Assembly: GCA_039024915.1 (NCBI GenBank)
Contig: JBCCPK010000001.1
Coordinates: 496,001-560,000, forward strand
From: Pseudomonadota bacterium
Lineage (GTDB): Bacteria; Pseudomonadota; Alphaproteobacteria; Rhizobiales; MH13
Length of the DNA: 64,000 nucleotides
Direction of reading: 5' to 3'
Positions 43,736 through 53,073 of the stretch are shown one piece after another. How positions within the stretch are numbered: position 1 is the first letter of the stretch; every line of letters starts with the position of its first letter. The position numbers and the translations under genes are program-made. The notes below the pieces were generated by a model. It was not told where the DNA came from. It did no database searches and saw only the letters and a list, made by a program, of their open reading frames with translations.

Positions 43736-45624
43736 GGCGGGGTCTCCTCATCATGTTCGTCGGAATCTATGGGCAGATCGGATGCCTCTACGGAGCCAGA
43801 CTTGGGCTCAACCTCCGCCTCTGTCTGCTTTCCCAGCTGGCGGACCTGCGTGATCTGTGCACCGGGAAAGGCGTCCACAACAGCCTTGACTGCCGGATGT
43901 TGATGGGCATCGAGCCGCGCGGCGTCGGCACGTTCTTGGGCAATCTCGTTAAGCGTCTGCGATTGCGCATCCGACCGGACCGACACCATCCAGCGTGACC
44001 CTGTCCACGCTTGCAAAGCGGCGGAAAGATCTCCCGCAAAGCCCCTTGGCGCCCCGTCAGCCAACCCAATTTCGATTGCATTGTCACCAAAGGTGACGGG
44101 GCGTACATAGGCTCGAATGAGCGGAGGTAGCGCAACGTTTCCGTTCGTCTGAGCCAATCCAATCAGGGCATCAAGGTCACGTATCTTGACCGGTTGCGGG
44201 GCTGCCTCGGCGACAGTTTCAACCGGAACTGGGTTCTCGCCCATAGGGCTCGGCGACGGCACCAAACCAAGCGATCCGGATTGCCCCAGCATGCCGCCAT
44301 CACCGTTAGATTTTGGCGGAACGTGGAAAGGTTCGCGTTTCTCACTGCTGCGGGTAGTCGCTGGACCGGTATTGCCCGCTGCTGCGTCTACGCCCGCCGT
44401 TGTTATCTCACTTGAGAGTTTGCGCAAAACGTCGTCGGGCGTCGGCAGATCGGCTGCATAAGCAAGGCGAACAAGGATCATCTCAGCGGCGATAAGCGGC
44501 TTGGGTGCACGGGTAATCTCATCGAGGCCCTTTAGGAGGATTTGCCACGCTCGCGAAAGGACGCGCATCGACAAGGCTTCAGCTATCGGCCTCAGCCGTT
44601 CAAGGCTATCGGGCGTCAAAGAAGGCGACGGCACTTCCGGCAAGACTTTGAGCCGGGTCGCCGCGTGGATCATCTCCGCAAGGTCTCCGATCAAGCCTGC
44701 CGGGTCTGTTCCCCTGGCATATGCCGCCGCTAGAGCGCCCAGCGCGGTATCGATTTGACCTTTCATGACGGCTTCAAACAGATCGAGTGTCGCACTCTGA
44801 TCGGCAAGGTTGAAAAGCCGCAAGAGCGCCGCGGCGCTGACAGGCCTGTCCGCGTCTGCGCCGGTGTGTGCGATCGCTTGGTCCAGGAGTGAAAGCGCAT
44901 CCCTGACAGAGCCTTCGGAGGAGCGAGCAATAAGGTGAAGCGCGGCCGGTTCGGCAGATGCTCCCTCGGCTGTTACGACCGCCTCCAAATGACCGACCAT
45001 CGCGTCCATTTCGATCCGACGCAGATCGAACCGCTGACAGCGCGACAAGATGGTGACCGGTACCTTGCCGATTTCAGTCGTAGCAAAGATGAATTTCACG
45101 TGCTGAGGTGGCTCTTCCAAGGTCTTCAAAAGAGCGTTGAACGCCGCCTTCGACAGCATGTGCACCTCATCAAGAAGGTACACTTTGAAGCGCGCGGAAA
45201 CAGGTGCATAGCGCGCGGCATCAATGATCTCGCGAATGTCGTCGACGCCATTGTGAGAGGCGGCATCCATCTCAATGACGTCGATATGGCGGCCTTCCAT
45301 GATGGCCTGGCAATGGACTCCCATCGTTTCGAGGTCGACCGTGGGCGCACCGCCGCCATCGGTCGATTCGAAGTTGAGGCCCCGCGCCAGAATGCGGGCC
45401 GTCGTCGTTTTGCCGACCCCGCGAACCCCGGTCAGGATGTAAGCTTGTGCAATCCGGCCCGTGTCAAACGCATTCCGGAGCGTTTGAACGATCGGCTCTT
45501 GCCCGATCAAATCCTTGAAACGCGTGGGCCGGTACTTGCGCGCAAGAACTGTGTATCCACCCTCTTCAGGACGCACGCGTGCGTTGTCTGTGCTGCCATC
45601 GGTTAGGCTGTCGGCCATGCGCAT
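43723..45624 (-). CDS. dnaX: DNA polymerase III subunits gamma/tau
   Basis: This is the clamp-loader ATPase. From ATG 45624 it is 633 residues; ATG 45618 is equally possible. The AAA+ core opens [21 protein letters not shown], with Walker [12 protein letters not shown], Walker [11 protein letters not shown] and sensor 1 [10 protein letters not shown]. The usual four-cysteine zinc module between Walker A and B is reduced: only one cysteine is seen (GVHCQAI). The tau-like C-terminus binds polymerase. I see no clear slippery site for making a short gamma form. The frame continues upstream through the SRP RNA gene, but that part is not coding. Confidence 0.94.
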   Translation of the reverse strand: MRMADSLTDGSTDNARVRPEEGGYTVLARKYRPTRFKDLIGQEPIVQTLRNAFDTGRIAQAYILTGVRGVGKTTTARILARGLNFESTDGGGAPTVDLETMGVHCQAIMEGRHIDVIEMDAASHNGVDDIREIIDAARYAPVSARFKVYLLDEVHMLSKAAFNALLKTLEEPPQHVKFIFATTEIGKVPVTILSRCQRFDLRRIEMDAMVGHLEAVVTAEGASAEPAALHLIARSSEGSVRDALSLLDQAIAHTGADADRPVSAAALLRLFNLADQSATLDLFEAVMKGQIDTALGALAAAYARGTDPAGLIGDLAEMIHAATRLKVLPEVPSPSLTPDSLERLRPIAEALSMRVLSRAWQILLKGLDEITRAPKPLIAAEMILVRLAYAADLPTPDDVLRKLSSEITTAGVDAAAGNTGPATTRSSEKREPFHVPPKSNGDGGMLGQSGSLGLVPSPSPMGENPVPVETVAEAAPQPVKIRDLDALIGLAQTNGNVALPPLIRAYVRPVTFGDNAIEIGLADGAPRGFAGDLSAALQAWTGSRWMVSVRSDAQSQTLNEIAQERADAARLDAHQHPAVKAVVDAFPGAQITQVRQLGKQTEAEVEPKSGSVEASDLPIDSDEHDEETPPWTS

Positions 45625-45661
45625 GGCTGCCTTTGTCGAGTCACGGGCGGTGCGAATGGGT

Positions 45662-45758
45662 GGGAGACTGAACGATGACCCGCACCGGAATCTCGTTGGG
45701 GCTGCTTCCTCTCGGACCTGACCCGGTTGGCGAGTGGCACGTCCGCCGCCAGCCTCCC
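45662..45758 (-). ncRNA. ffs: Signal recognition particle RNA (4.5S type)
   Basis: The minus strand reads the conserved SRP domain IV: GGTCAGGTCC-GAGA-GGAAGCAGCC, with a GNRA tetraloop, the symmetric internal loop and the CAGG / AGCAGCC arms that bind Ffh. Outside it, CTGGCGGCGGACGTGCC with flanking pairs continues the rod. GGGAGGCTG at the 5' end (45758-45750) pairs with CAGTCTCCC at the 3' end (45670-45662), giving a hairpin of about 97 bases. It lies 37 bases before the dnaX start. Ends are set by the terminal pairing and could differ by a few bases. Confidence 0.93.
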
Positions 45759-45764
45759 AATACC

Positions 45765-45793
45765 TATATCGTATGCACGAGAAGTGATGTCCA
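45765..45793 (-). promoter_or_regulatory. Likely housekeeping promoter of ffs
   Basis: On the minus strand TGGACA (45793-45788, five of six to the TTGACA consensus) is followed after 17 bases by GATATA (45770-45765). The first paired base of ffs at 45758 would then be +1, seven bases downstream. The -10 match is only partial. Confidence 0.45.
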
Positions 45794-45858
45794 GAGCGAT
45801 GGCGCGAATGGATCAAGCCTCTGGACGGCGGCAACGATCACGCCTAAGTCAGCGGCCC

Positions 45859-46284
45859 ATGACATCGCCTTTTCGTCTCGATCCGCGCCTGGAAACCGAG
45901 ACCATCCTACTTTGTGAAACGTCCTGTGGCCTGCTGCTTGTCAATCGCGACGGCCGCTTCCCATGGGTGATTTACGTTCCAACGCAAGGCGATCTCGCGG
46001 ACCTGGTCGACCTTAGCGATGCAGACCAGACCGCGGCCATGGCCGACGTGCGATCGGTTAGTCTTGAACTTCGGTCCGCCACCGGCTGCGACAAGTTGAA
46101 CATTGCCAGCCTGGGAAATGTGGTGCGCCAACTGCATATCCACATCATCGCGCGGTTCAAGACCGACGAGGCATGGCCGGGACCTGTTTGGGGGGTTGGA
46201 GAGCCAGAACCTTTAGAAGACCTGCCCAGATGGGCAAATGACGTCCGCACAGCCCTCGTCGACACCGGTTGGACGCCGTTATGA
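45859..46284 (+). CDS. HIT-domain nucleotide hydrolase/transferase
   Basis: The 141-residue histidine-triad family protein probably hydrolyses nucleotide phosphates or phosphoramidates. The core motif reads QLHIHIIARF, so the first histidine of HxHxH is replaced by Gln, as in some bacterial HIT proteins; the catalytic middle region keeps H-I-H. The start at 45859 (MTSPFRLD) matches family length. The frame runs further upstream across the SRP RNA promoter. Its stop overlaps the nudC start as ATGA, so the two are translationally coupled. Confidence 0.85.
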   Translation: MTSPFRLDPRLETETILLCETSCGLLLVNRDGRFPWVIYVPTQGDLADLVDLSDADQTAAMADVRSVSLELRSATGCDKLNIASLGNVVRQLHIHIIARFKTDEAWPGPVWGVGEPEPLEDLPRWANDVRTALVDTGWTPL

Positions 46285-47252
46285 CGGAACGGAATCTGGC
46301 AGCACTCTTTGCTGGTCTGCCTCGTCAAGACCTGTCTGCACAGACTGGTTTTTCCGGCAATCGACTCAATCGACATGGCGACAGACGCGACGATACCGAC
46401 TTCCTGGCGATGTTGGAGAGCAAGGCGCGCTTCATCGTGTTTGATGGGTCCGCTTTGGTCGAGGGCGCGCGTGAGCCAAAGGGGCTTTACCAGGAGTTTC
46501 TGAGCAAGGACGCCGATCCGCAGACCCGGGTGTTTTGTGGCGAGGATGAGATCGGTCCCGTTTTCGCGTATGCACTGAAGCCCTCGGAGTCGACGTCCGA
46601 TGTTGGTGGGCTGGCGACAACGCCTCCAAGCCAGCAGCCCTTGCGCCCGTTTGCCGAGCTTTTTCCGATCCTCGATCATCATCTCGGCATCCTTGCCGAA
46701 GCAGCGTCCCTGACGGGCTGGCATGTGAGACACCGGTTCTGCGCGAAATGCGGCGGCCTGACCCAGAACGAGCAGGCGGGCTGGCGACGCTCCTGTACGG
46801 TCTGCGGTGCGCTCCATTTTCCGCGCACCGACCCGGTGGTGATCGTCAACATCATTGACCCGCAAACGGGCGATGTCCTGCTCGGCCGTCAAGAACGATT
46901 CCCCCCGGGCATGTTTTCCTGTCTGGCGGGCTTTGTGGAGGGCGGCGAAACCCTTGAAGACGCGGTCAGGCGAGAGGTCCTTGAAGAGGTGGGTATCCCC
47001 TTGGGTCACGTCGCTTACCGGTGTTCGCAACCCTGGCCTTTTCCCTCGACCCTAATGACGGGGTTTGAGGCACACGCCTTGGCCCGCGACGTTGTACTCG
47101 ATGAAGCTGAGCTCGCCGAAGCGCATTGGTTTTCGCCGAGCGAGTTAGCCACCATCGCTCGTAACCCCCGGGAGGATGGGCTGACATCAATACCGCCCAA
47201 CCTCGCGATCGCGCGGACCCTCATCGACGACTACCTGTTACGGCCCGCGTAA
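46281..47252 (+). CDS. nudC: NAD(P)H pyrophosphatase / RNA NAD-decapping hydrolase NudC
   Basis: NudC splits NADH and removes NAD caps from RNA. The 323-residue protein has a variable N-domain, a four-cysteine zinc ribbon (Cys154, Cys157, Cys172, Cys175), the Nudix box GGETLEDAVRREVLEEVGI and, after it, SQPWPFPSTLM, the diagnostic NADH pyrophosphatase motif. It is coupled to the upstream HIT gene and ends two bases from the convergent xseA. Confidence 0.95.
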   Translation: MTERNLAALFAGLPRQDLSAQTGFSGNRLNRHGDRRDDTDFLAMLESKARFIVFDGSALVEGAREPKGLYQEFLSKDADPQTRVFCGEDEIGPVFAYALKPSESTSDVGGLATTPPSQQPLRPFAELFPILDHHLGILAEAASLTGWHVRHRFCAKCGGLTQNEQAGWRRSCTVCGALHFPRTDPVVIVNIIDPQTGDVLLGRQERFPPGMFSCLAGFVEGGETLEDAVRREVLEEVGIPLGHVAYRCSQPWPFPSTLMTGFEAHALARDVVLDEAELAEAHWFSPSELATIARNPREDGLTSIPPNLAIARTLIDDYLLRPA

Positions 47253-47254
47253 AG

Positions 47255-48823
47255 CTAATCGAACAACGTTTCCTGTTTGGGTGTCGGCCGAGCGTCCACA
47301 ACCCGCTTCGTGCGAGCCGGTTTTGCCCGCTCGGCCTTGTCGCTGGATACGAGCGATGCTTCGCGATGCCCATCAGCCAACTCGACCGCGAAGACGCCTG
47401 CCTGATCGAGGGCTTGAACCGAACGTATGGGGGCTCCCGTGTTATCCCGAACAACAGCAAATCCGCGGGTCAACACGTTGCGATAGTTGAAGGCATCGAG
47501 CAGTTGCGCGCGCTGAGTTAAATGATCGCGTTTGCGTGCCTGCAAAACGCCAATACTTCTGGCGAGACGCCGCGCGGCTAGCGCCAAGTGCTTTCTCCCA
47601 TCAACTGCGCGGCGCTCGATAGAGCGTGGTGAAAGCTGCCGGGCGACGCTGCGCAGGGATTCTGTCTTGACCGCAAGCAGATTTGTCCGTGCGCGCTGCA
47701 AACGCTGATCGACGTTTCGAAGGCTCTTGCGGCGCTCTTGGAGGCCCATAAGCACAAGCCTTGGTGTCACCCTAGATGCGACGCCGTCATACCGGCCGCG
47801 ATTCCGGATGGTGCCGCTCTTCAGAGCATGCGCAAGACGCAAGGTCGCGGCATCAAGCCTTTGGCGCGGTCCGTTGACGAGGTTCTCCAGTTTCGGAAGC
47901 GCACGGGCAAGACTGCGCGCATCTCGGCGACGACCTTCGATCCCCCGTAAAGTCGAGGCGACCAGTCGCCGGCCAAGATCATCGGTCGCAACGATGAGGT
48001 CGGCTTTGACAGGAACGACCATTTCCGCAGCACCGGTCGGGGTCGGCGCACGCACGTCCGCAGCGTAGTCGATCAAGGTCCAGTCGGTCTCGTGACCAAC
48101 CGCTGAAACAAGAGGAATGGCGCTCGCCGCTGCGGCGCGCGCGACGTTTTCCTCGTTAAAGCTCCACAGATCCTCGAGCGAGCCGCCGCCCCGCGCGACA
48201 ATCAATACATCGGGACGGGCAACGGGGCCGTCTGTATCGAGCGCGTTGAAGCCCTCGATCGCGCGCGTCACTTCCTTTGCGCTTGTCTCACCTTGAACCC
48301 GAACAGGCCAGACCAATACGTGGACCGGCGTACGATCGGACAGACGATGCAGAATATCCCGGATGACCGCCCCGGTTGGCGATGTGACAACGCCAACGGT
48401 TTTCGGCAGGAATGGTAAGGGGCGCTTACGCTGCTCATCGAACAACCCCTCGGCTGCCAGCGTACGGCGGCGTTCTTCAAGCAGCTTCATCAGAGCGCCA
48501 ATACCGGCGGGCTCTATGCGATCAACGACAAGTTGGTAGCGTGACTGCCCGGGAAATGTGGTCAGACGGCCAGTTGCGATGACCTCAAGGCCCTCTTCGG
48601 GTTTGAAGGTCAGTTTATTCGCCGTGCCCTTCCACATAACAGCCGAGAGCACGGCGCGGTCATCCTTGAGGTCGGTATAAATATGGCCGGAGGCCGGTCG
48701 GCTCACTCGACCAAGCTCACCGCGCACGCGAACGTAGCCGAAGGCGTCCTCAACCGTTCGCTTGACGGCGGTCGAAATCTCGCTGACGGAGTATTCTGGC
48801 GTGTTGGTTGTCGCTGCTTCCAT
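47255..48823 (-). CDS. xseA: Exodeoxyribonuclease VII large subunit
   Basis: XseA with XseB degrades single-stranded DNA from both ends. The 522-residue protein has an N-terminal OB-fold (VRGELGRVSRPASGHIYTDLKDDRAVLSAVMW) and the catalytic domain (VGVVTSPTGAVIRDILHRLSDR, VLIVARGGGSLEDLWSFNEE, SAVGHETDWTLIDYAADVRAPTPTGAAE), then the long arginine-rich coiled coil. xseB is not in the window. Upstream, its start is divergent from rsmE. Confidence 0.96.
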   Translation of the reverse strand: MEAATTNTPEYSVSEISTAVKRTVEDAFGYVRVRGELGRVSRPASGHIYTDLKDDRAVLSAVMWKGTANKLTFKPEEGLEVIATGRLTTFPGQSRYQLVVDRIEPAGIGALMKLLEERRRTLAAEGLFDEQRKRPLPFLPKTVGVVTSPTGAVIRDILHRLSDRTPVHVLVWPVRVQGETSAKEVTRAIEGFNALDTDGPVARPDVLIVARGGGSLEDLWSFNEENVARAAAASAIPLVSAVGHETDWTLIDYAADVRAPTPTGAAEMVVPVKADLIVATDDLGRRLVASTLRGIEGRRRDARSLARALPKLENLVNGPRQRLDAATLRLAHALKSGTIRNRGRYDGVASRVTPRLVLMGLQERRKSLRNVDQRLQRARTNLLAVKTESLRSVARQLSPRSIERRAVDGRKHLALAARRLARSIGVLQARKRDHLTQRAQLLDAFNYRNVLTRGFAVVRDNTGAPIRSVQALDQAGVFAVELADGHREASLVSSDKAERAKPARTKRVVDARPTPKQETLFD

Positions 48824-48888
48824 CGGCGAAACATGCTCTGCGCGCCGATTCGGGGCAAGTCACCCAGATCAACTTCAGAGGACCGACC

Positions 48889-49668
48889 ATGCCCACTGGT
48901 GTGGATTTCAGAACCCAACGCCTGTTTGTCGATGCGCCGCTTGGCGAGGGCACGGTTATCGATCTGAGTGATAAGCACGCGCACTATCTGCTGACCGTTT
49001 TGCGAATGCAATCTGGAAGCGATCTGCTGGTCTTTAACGGCAGGGATGGTGAGTGGCACGCAAAGGTCGAAAGACGCTCCAAGCGAGCCGGTTCGCTATC
49101 CATCCAGCAGCAGACAAGGATCCAGCCGCAAGCAAATGATCTGTGGCTGCTGTTTGCGCCTATCAAACGAGAGCGGATGCAACTGCTCGTCGAGAAGGCG
49201 GTGGAAATGGGCACTGGTTACCTTGTGCCGGTTCGGACTGAACATACCCAGCATTCAGCAGTGAGGAGCGACAAGCTGCGAGCCATCATCATTGAAGCCG
49301 CGGAACAATGCGGCGTTCTCGCGCCGCCAAGCTTGGCTGAGATAACATCGCTCGACGACGCAATCAGCGATCTTTCAGAGAGCAATCGGACGTTGGTTTT
49401 CTGCGATGAACGAGCGGACCTCTCTGAAACGGTGGATCACCTTCGCACCATCAGAGGAAGTCCGATCGCTGTACTTATTGGGCCAGAAGGTGGCTTCTCT
49501 GCCGAAGAACGCCATCGTGTCACCAGCCTGCCTGGCCATGTGACGCTCTCCCTTGGTCCAAGAATTTTACGCGCGGAAACGGCAGCTGTGGCTGCGCTCA
49601 CTTTGGTACAATCAGTCTCCGGAGATTGGAAAGATTACTTAACCACCCAGCATGATAGCCAAGCTTAA
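48889..49668 (+). CDS. rsmE: 16S rRNA m3U1498 methyltransferase
   Basis: This SPOUT-class enzyme methylates U1498 of 16S rRNA. The 259-residue protein has an N-terminal PUA-like domain (TQRLFVDAPLGEG, HAHYLLTVLRMQSGSDLLVFNG) and the knotted SPOUT domain with the SAM motifs VLIGPEGGFSAEE and LSLGPRILRAETAA. ATG 48889 follows AGAGGA. The frame upstream is open from 48808 but lies in the divergent xseA promoter zone. Confidence 0.95.
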   Translation: MPTGVDFRTQRLFVDAPLGEGTVIDLSDKHAHYLLTVLRMQSGSDLLVFNGRDGEWHAKVERRSKRAGSLSIQQQTRIQPQANDLWLLFAPIKRERMQLLVEKAVEMGTGYLVPVRTEHTQHSAVRSDKLRAIIIEAAEQCGVLAPPSLAEITSLDDAISDLSESNRTLVFCDERADLSETVDHLRTIRGSPIAVLIGPEGGFSAEERHRVTSLPGHVTLSLGPRILRAETAAVAALTLVQSVSGDWKDYLTTQHDSQA

Positions 49669-49738
49669 GTAAGGAAGCGACAACGCCCGCAACTGTATTG
49701 CTCTGCAAAACCTGAGATCAGTATTGGCCGGTGCAGCA

Positions 49739-51670
49739 ATGCAAGACGCCCCGTTTCCTTACAAGCCAGCGATCGCCGTATCGGCACCAGCGCAGGCCCC
49801 AGCACCAGTCCCAAAAAGCTTACCACAGCCGGTTTCCGAGCATTGCATCGGCACCTTGCGCTCCATCAATGGGACCCGTGCGCAAATCATCATGGATGGA
49901 ACCGCCGCACATGCGGCCACTCTGGGCGCGTTTGTTACCATCCGAACAGGCTACGCCATCGCCATCGCTCAGATTGTCGGGATGCACGTCCCGGAAAGCA
50001 TGTCGTCCCGTCCCGGCGTAGCAATTGCCGGCGTCGCGGACATTGAGCTTGTCGGTGAGTTACTTCCTGATGCAGATGGAAACCCGACGGTCTTTCGCCG
50101 CGGCGTTTCGGTCGCGCCACGCCTGGGCGATCAGATTCACATGATCAGCCATGATGGCCTGTCGTTGATTAATCGACAGGACAATTCAACGGCCATCACA
50201 GTTGGAAAAATCCACCAAGATCCAACCGTTCCGGCGGCTGTGGAAATCGACGAGATGCTGGGCAAGCACTTTGCGATCGTCGGCTCGACCGGGACCGGTA
50301 AGTCGTGCACCGTTGCTCTGCTGCTTCGGCGCGTGCTCGAACGGCACCCGCATGCGCATATTGTGCTTCTAGACCCGCACAATGAGTACGCAAGCTGCTT
50401 TGGTCAGCAAGCGGAACACGTTCCCCTCCATAAGCTGAACCTGCCTTACTGGTGTTTGACCTTCGAGGAGGTTGTAGAGGTTCTTCTGGGCAGCAAGGCC
50501 GAAAGTGCTGAGGAAGTCGAGGTTCTTCGTGAACTTATCCCCGCGGCGAAGCGGCAGTTTGCGCTGGCTGGCGCCGACGAACACGCTTCCATACGGCTCA
50601 GCAGCGCGAAGTCCCGCCTTGGCCGAGAACGGTTCAGCGTCGACGTCCCTTTGCCGTATCGCATGGCAGACCTTATCGCCATGATCGACGAAGAGATGGG
50701 CAAACTTGAGAAACAGCGCGATCTCAATGTCTACCGTCGTCTCAAGGCGCGGATTGCGACCGTGACGCAAGATCCACGCTTCGGTTTCATGTTTGGCAGC
50801 TTTGCTGTTCAAGACTCGCTGAAAAGCATGCTGCAACAGCTCTTTCGGGTGCCTGTGGCCGGCAAGCCTATAACCGTTATCGGGCTCATGGGCCTACCGA
50901 GCGAGGTGATTAACGTTCTCGTTTCGGTCTTGGCGCGGCTCGCGTTCGATCTGGCGATCTATAGCGAGGGACGATTGCCCATTACCTTTGTCTGTGAAGA
51001 GGCGCACCGCTACGTCCCAGCACAGTCAAATCAGGGTTTTGAGCCCACAAAGCGATCGATTGCGCGCATCGCAAAAGAGGGCCGTAAATATGGCGCGTCG
51101 TTGTGCGTGGTGAGCCAGCGACCGGCAGACCTCGACCCTACAATCCTCTCGCAATGCTCGACAGTTTTCGCCATGCGTTTGGCAAACGAGCGAGACCAAA
51201 CAATCATTGGATCGGCGCTTGCAGACGCCAGCCATGTGCTTCTGAACGCTCTGCCAATGCTTGGAACCCGCGAAGCTATTGTGTTCGGTGAGGCGGTCAA
51301 CCTGCCTTCAAGGATCGTCCTCGATCAGCTGCCTTCGGATGCACTGCCACGTGGCAACACGGCAGCATTTACAGAGCATTGGGCGCACGATCAGGCCGAT
51401 GATGAAATCCTGACCGGTGTCATTCAGCAGTGGCGCTACACCTCCGATGGCCTGAAGGAACGCATGTCGAGCGCGATGGACAGGTTGAAGCAAAACCGTG
51501 ACGAGGAAGTCACCAGCGCGCAACGGTCCGATCGCTTTGTCTCGGGCATCAATCCTACCCAAGGCGTGCCGGCCAGTCCGGCCTATGGCGCAGCACACAG
51601 CTCACCTGCAGCTGCACCGAGCGGAAATGCGTGGACAGTGAGGCAAGCGCGCACGGGCACTGGCCGCTAG
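49739..51670 (+). CDS. HerA-type (DUF87) hexameric ATPase/translocase
   Basis: The 643-residue protein (from ATG 49739; TTG 49724 also fits) has a Pro/Ala-rich start, an N-terminal HAS-barrel-like domain (GTLRSINGTRAQIIMDG), and a HerA/FtsK-like core: Walker A GSTGTGKS near residue 182, Walker B ITFVCEEAHRY and the motif SQRPADLDPTILSQC typical of HerA. A Ser/Ala-rich tail follows. HerA with NurA resects DNA ends in archaea, and bacterial relatives occur in defence systems. No nuclease, SIR2 or DUF4297 partner lies beside it, so its role here is open. Confidence 0.88.
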   Translation: MQDAPFPYKPAIAVSAPAQAPAPVPKSLPQPVSEHCIGTLRSINGTRAQIIMDGTAAHAATLGAFVTIRTGYAIAIAQIVGMHVPESMSSRPGVAIAGVADIELVGELLPDADGNPTVFRRGVSVAPRLGDQIHMISHDGLSLINRQDNSTAITVGKIHQDPTVPAAVEIDEMLGKHFAIVGSTGTGKSCTVALLLRRVLERHPHAHIVLLDPHNEYASCFGQQAEHVPLHKLNLPYWCLTFEEVVEVLLGSKAESAEEVEVLRELIPAAKRQFALAGADEHASIRLSSAKSRLGRERFSVDVPLPYRMADLIAMIDEEMGKLEKQRDLNVYRRLKARIATVTQDPRFGFMFGSFAVQDSLKSMLQQLFRVPVAGKPITVIGLMGLPSEVINVLVSVLARLAFDLAIYSEGRLPITFVCEEAHRYVPAQSNQGFEPTKRSIARIAKEGRKYGASLCVVSQRPADLDPTILSQCSTVFAMRLANERDQTIIGSALADASHVLLNALPMLGTREAIVFGEAVNLPSRIVLDQLPSDALPRGNTAAFTEHWAHDQADDEILTGVIQQWRYTSDGLKERMSSAMDRLKQNRDEEVTSAQRSDRFVSGINPTQGVPASPAYGAAHSSPAAAPSGNAWTVRQARTGTGR

Positions 51671-53019
51671 GCAGGACCGGGTAGCGTCGCATTCAAACGT
51701 CTGGGTAGGATTGCGCCCAACGTCACGCCGCGCATCCCTAAAAAAGCCAGTAGGCTGATCCAAAGCCCAGTATTGCCAGCCAACGGGGTCAGAACGTAGG
51801 CCAAGCCCAGAAATACGGCGAGCGACACGAGCATCATGTTTCGCATGTCGCGTGACCAAGTGGCCCCGATAAAGACGCCATCAAGGACAACCGCAGCCGC
51901 GCCAATCACCGGCGTCAACGCCGCAAATACCAGATAGTGTGAGCCAAGTTCGCGCACATCCTGTGCGGTCGTCATTGTGGTCAGGACCAGATCGCCGGCG
52001 AGCAGAAACAGGACCGTCGCGCAAGCAGCAAGAATACCGGACCAAAGCGCGCAGAGCTTGACCGCTCGCACAAACTGCTGACGCACCCCAGCACCAATTG
52101 CGCGACCGACAATCTGTTCGGCGGCCGTCGCCAGACCATCGAGAAAGTAGCTAGCGAGCAAGAAGTACTTCTCGAGGATCGCGTTCGCCGCCAGCGTGGT
52201 TTCGCCCTGCTGTGCGGACAGCCGTGTGAACGTTGCAAAGGCAAACAGCAAAGCAAATGACCGAATCATGATGTCCCGGTTGACCGCAAACATTCGCCAA
52301 AGCTCAGCGCGATCGAAAACGACGGCTGGGGATGGCCACGCCCACCGCCGAAGCCTTCGGGCAAGCAGGACAATGCCAAGCAACAACGCGACCGCTTCAG
52401 CAAGTATGCTCGCAGCGGCGACACCAGCGACGCCGAGGTCCAGAACCAGGACGAAGTAAACGTTAAGGATCACGTTGGTGAGGTTGAGCACGGTTTGGAT
52501 CGCCAGCCCCGTCAGAGCCTCCCCACGGCCCAAAAAGAAGCCTAGTACGACGAAGTTGGATAGGCTGATCGGGGCTGCCAGAATCCGGACGGAAAAGTAG
52601 ATTCCGACTGCTTCCTGCACCCGTGCTGATCCTCCAAGGAAGGCGAGTGCCAAGTCAAAAAAGGGCGCTTGGACGAGCAACGCCACCATCCCGATCACGA
52701 GCGCAAGCAGCAGCGCGCGCAGGAGGACTGCGAGCTGACGGTCGGGTTGGCCCGCACCATAGGCTTGCGCCACAAGGCCGGTGGTTCCGGACCGAAGAAA
52801 GTTCATTGTCGTGAACAGGACATCGAAGATGATCCCACCCACCGCGATGGCGCCAACAAGGGCAGCGTCACCGAGCTGACCGACAGCCCAGGTATCGGCC
52901 AAGCCAACAAGCGGCGTCGACACAAACGCCAGCGTCATCGGCGCTGCGATTGCGAAGACGCCACGATTTGTGACGGCGAAGTCGGATTTCTTGGTTGGTG
53001 GTTTCGCGGCGGGATCCAT
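51667..53019 (-). CDS. MATE-family multidrug/toxin efflux transporter
   Basis: This 450-residue inner-membrane antiporter has about 12 predicted helices. The N-terminal half begins IAAPMTLAFVSTPLVGLADTWAVGQLG, the standard MATE entry, and includes TGLVAQAYGAG. It resembles the DinF subgroup. Substrates cannot be predicted. It overlaps the end of the HerA-type gene by four bases, tail to tail, and is divergent from the deacetylase gene. Confidence 0.9.
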   Translation of the reverse strand: MDPAAKPPTKKSDFAVTNRGVFAIAAPMTLAFVSTPLVGLADTWAVGQLGDAALVGAIAVGGIIFDVLFTTMNFLRSGTTGLVAQAYGAGQPDRQLAVLLRALLLALVIGMVALLVQAPFFDLALAFLGGSARVQEAVGIYFSVRILAAPISLSNFVVLGFFLGRGEALTGLAIQTVLNLTNVILNVYFVLVLDLGVAGVAAASILAEAVALLLGIVLLARRLRRWAWPSPAVVFDRAELWRMFAVNRDIMIRSFALLFAFATFTRLSAQQGETTLAANAILEKYFLLASYFLDGLATAAEQIVGRAIGAGVRQQFVRAVKLCALWSGILAACATVLFLLAGDLVLTTMTTAQDVRELGSHYLVFAALTPVIGAAAVVLDGVFIGATWSRDMRNMMLVSLAVFLGLAYVLTPLAGNTGLWISLLAFLGMRGVTLGAILPRRLNATLPGPA

Positions 53020-53073
53020 TGATCGTGCTTAGGCCCGTTTGCGCGCGTTCAACAAGGACCTATATCGGGCTAA

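Noticed and set aside
45627-45834. 70-residue N-terminal extension of DnaX
   Set aside because: It covers the SRP RNA gene and does not resemble DnaX N-termini.
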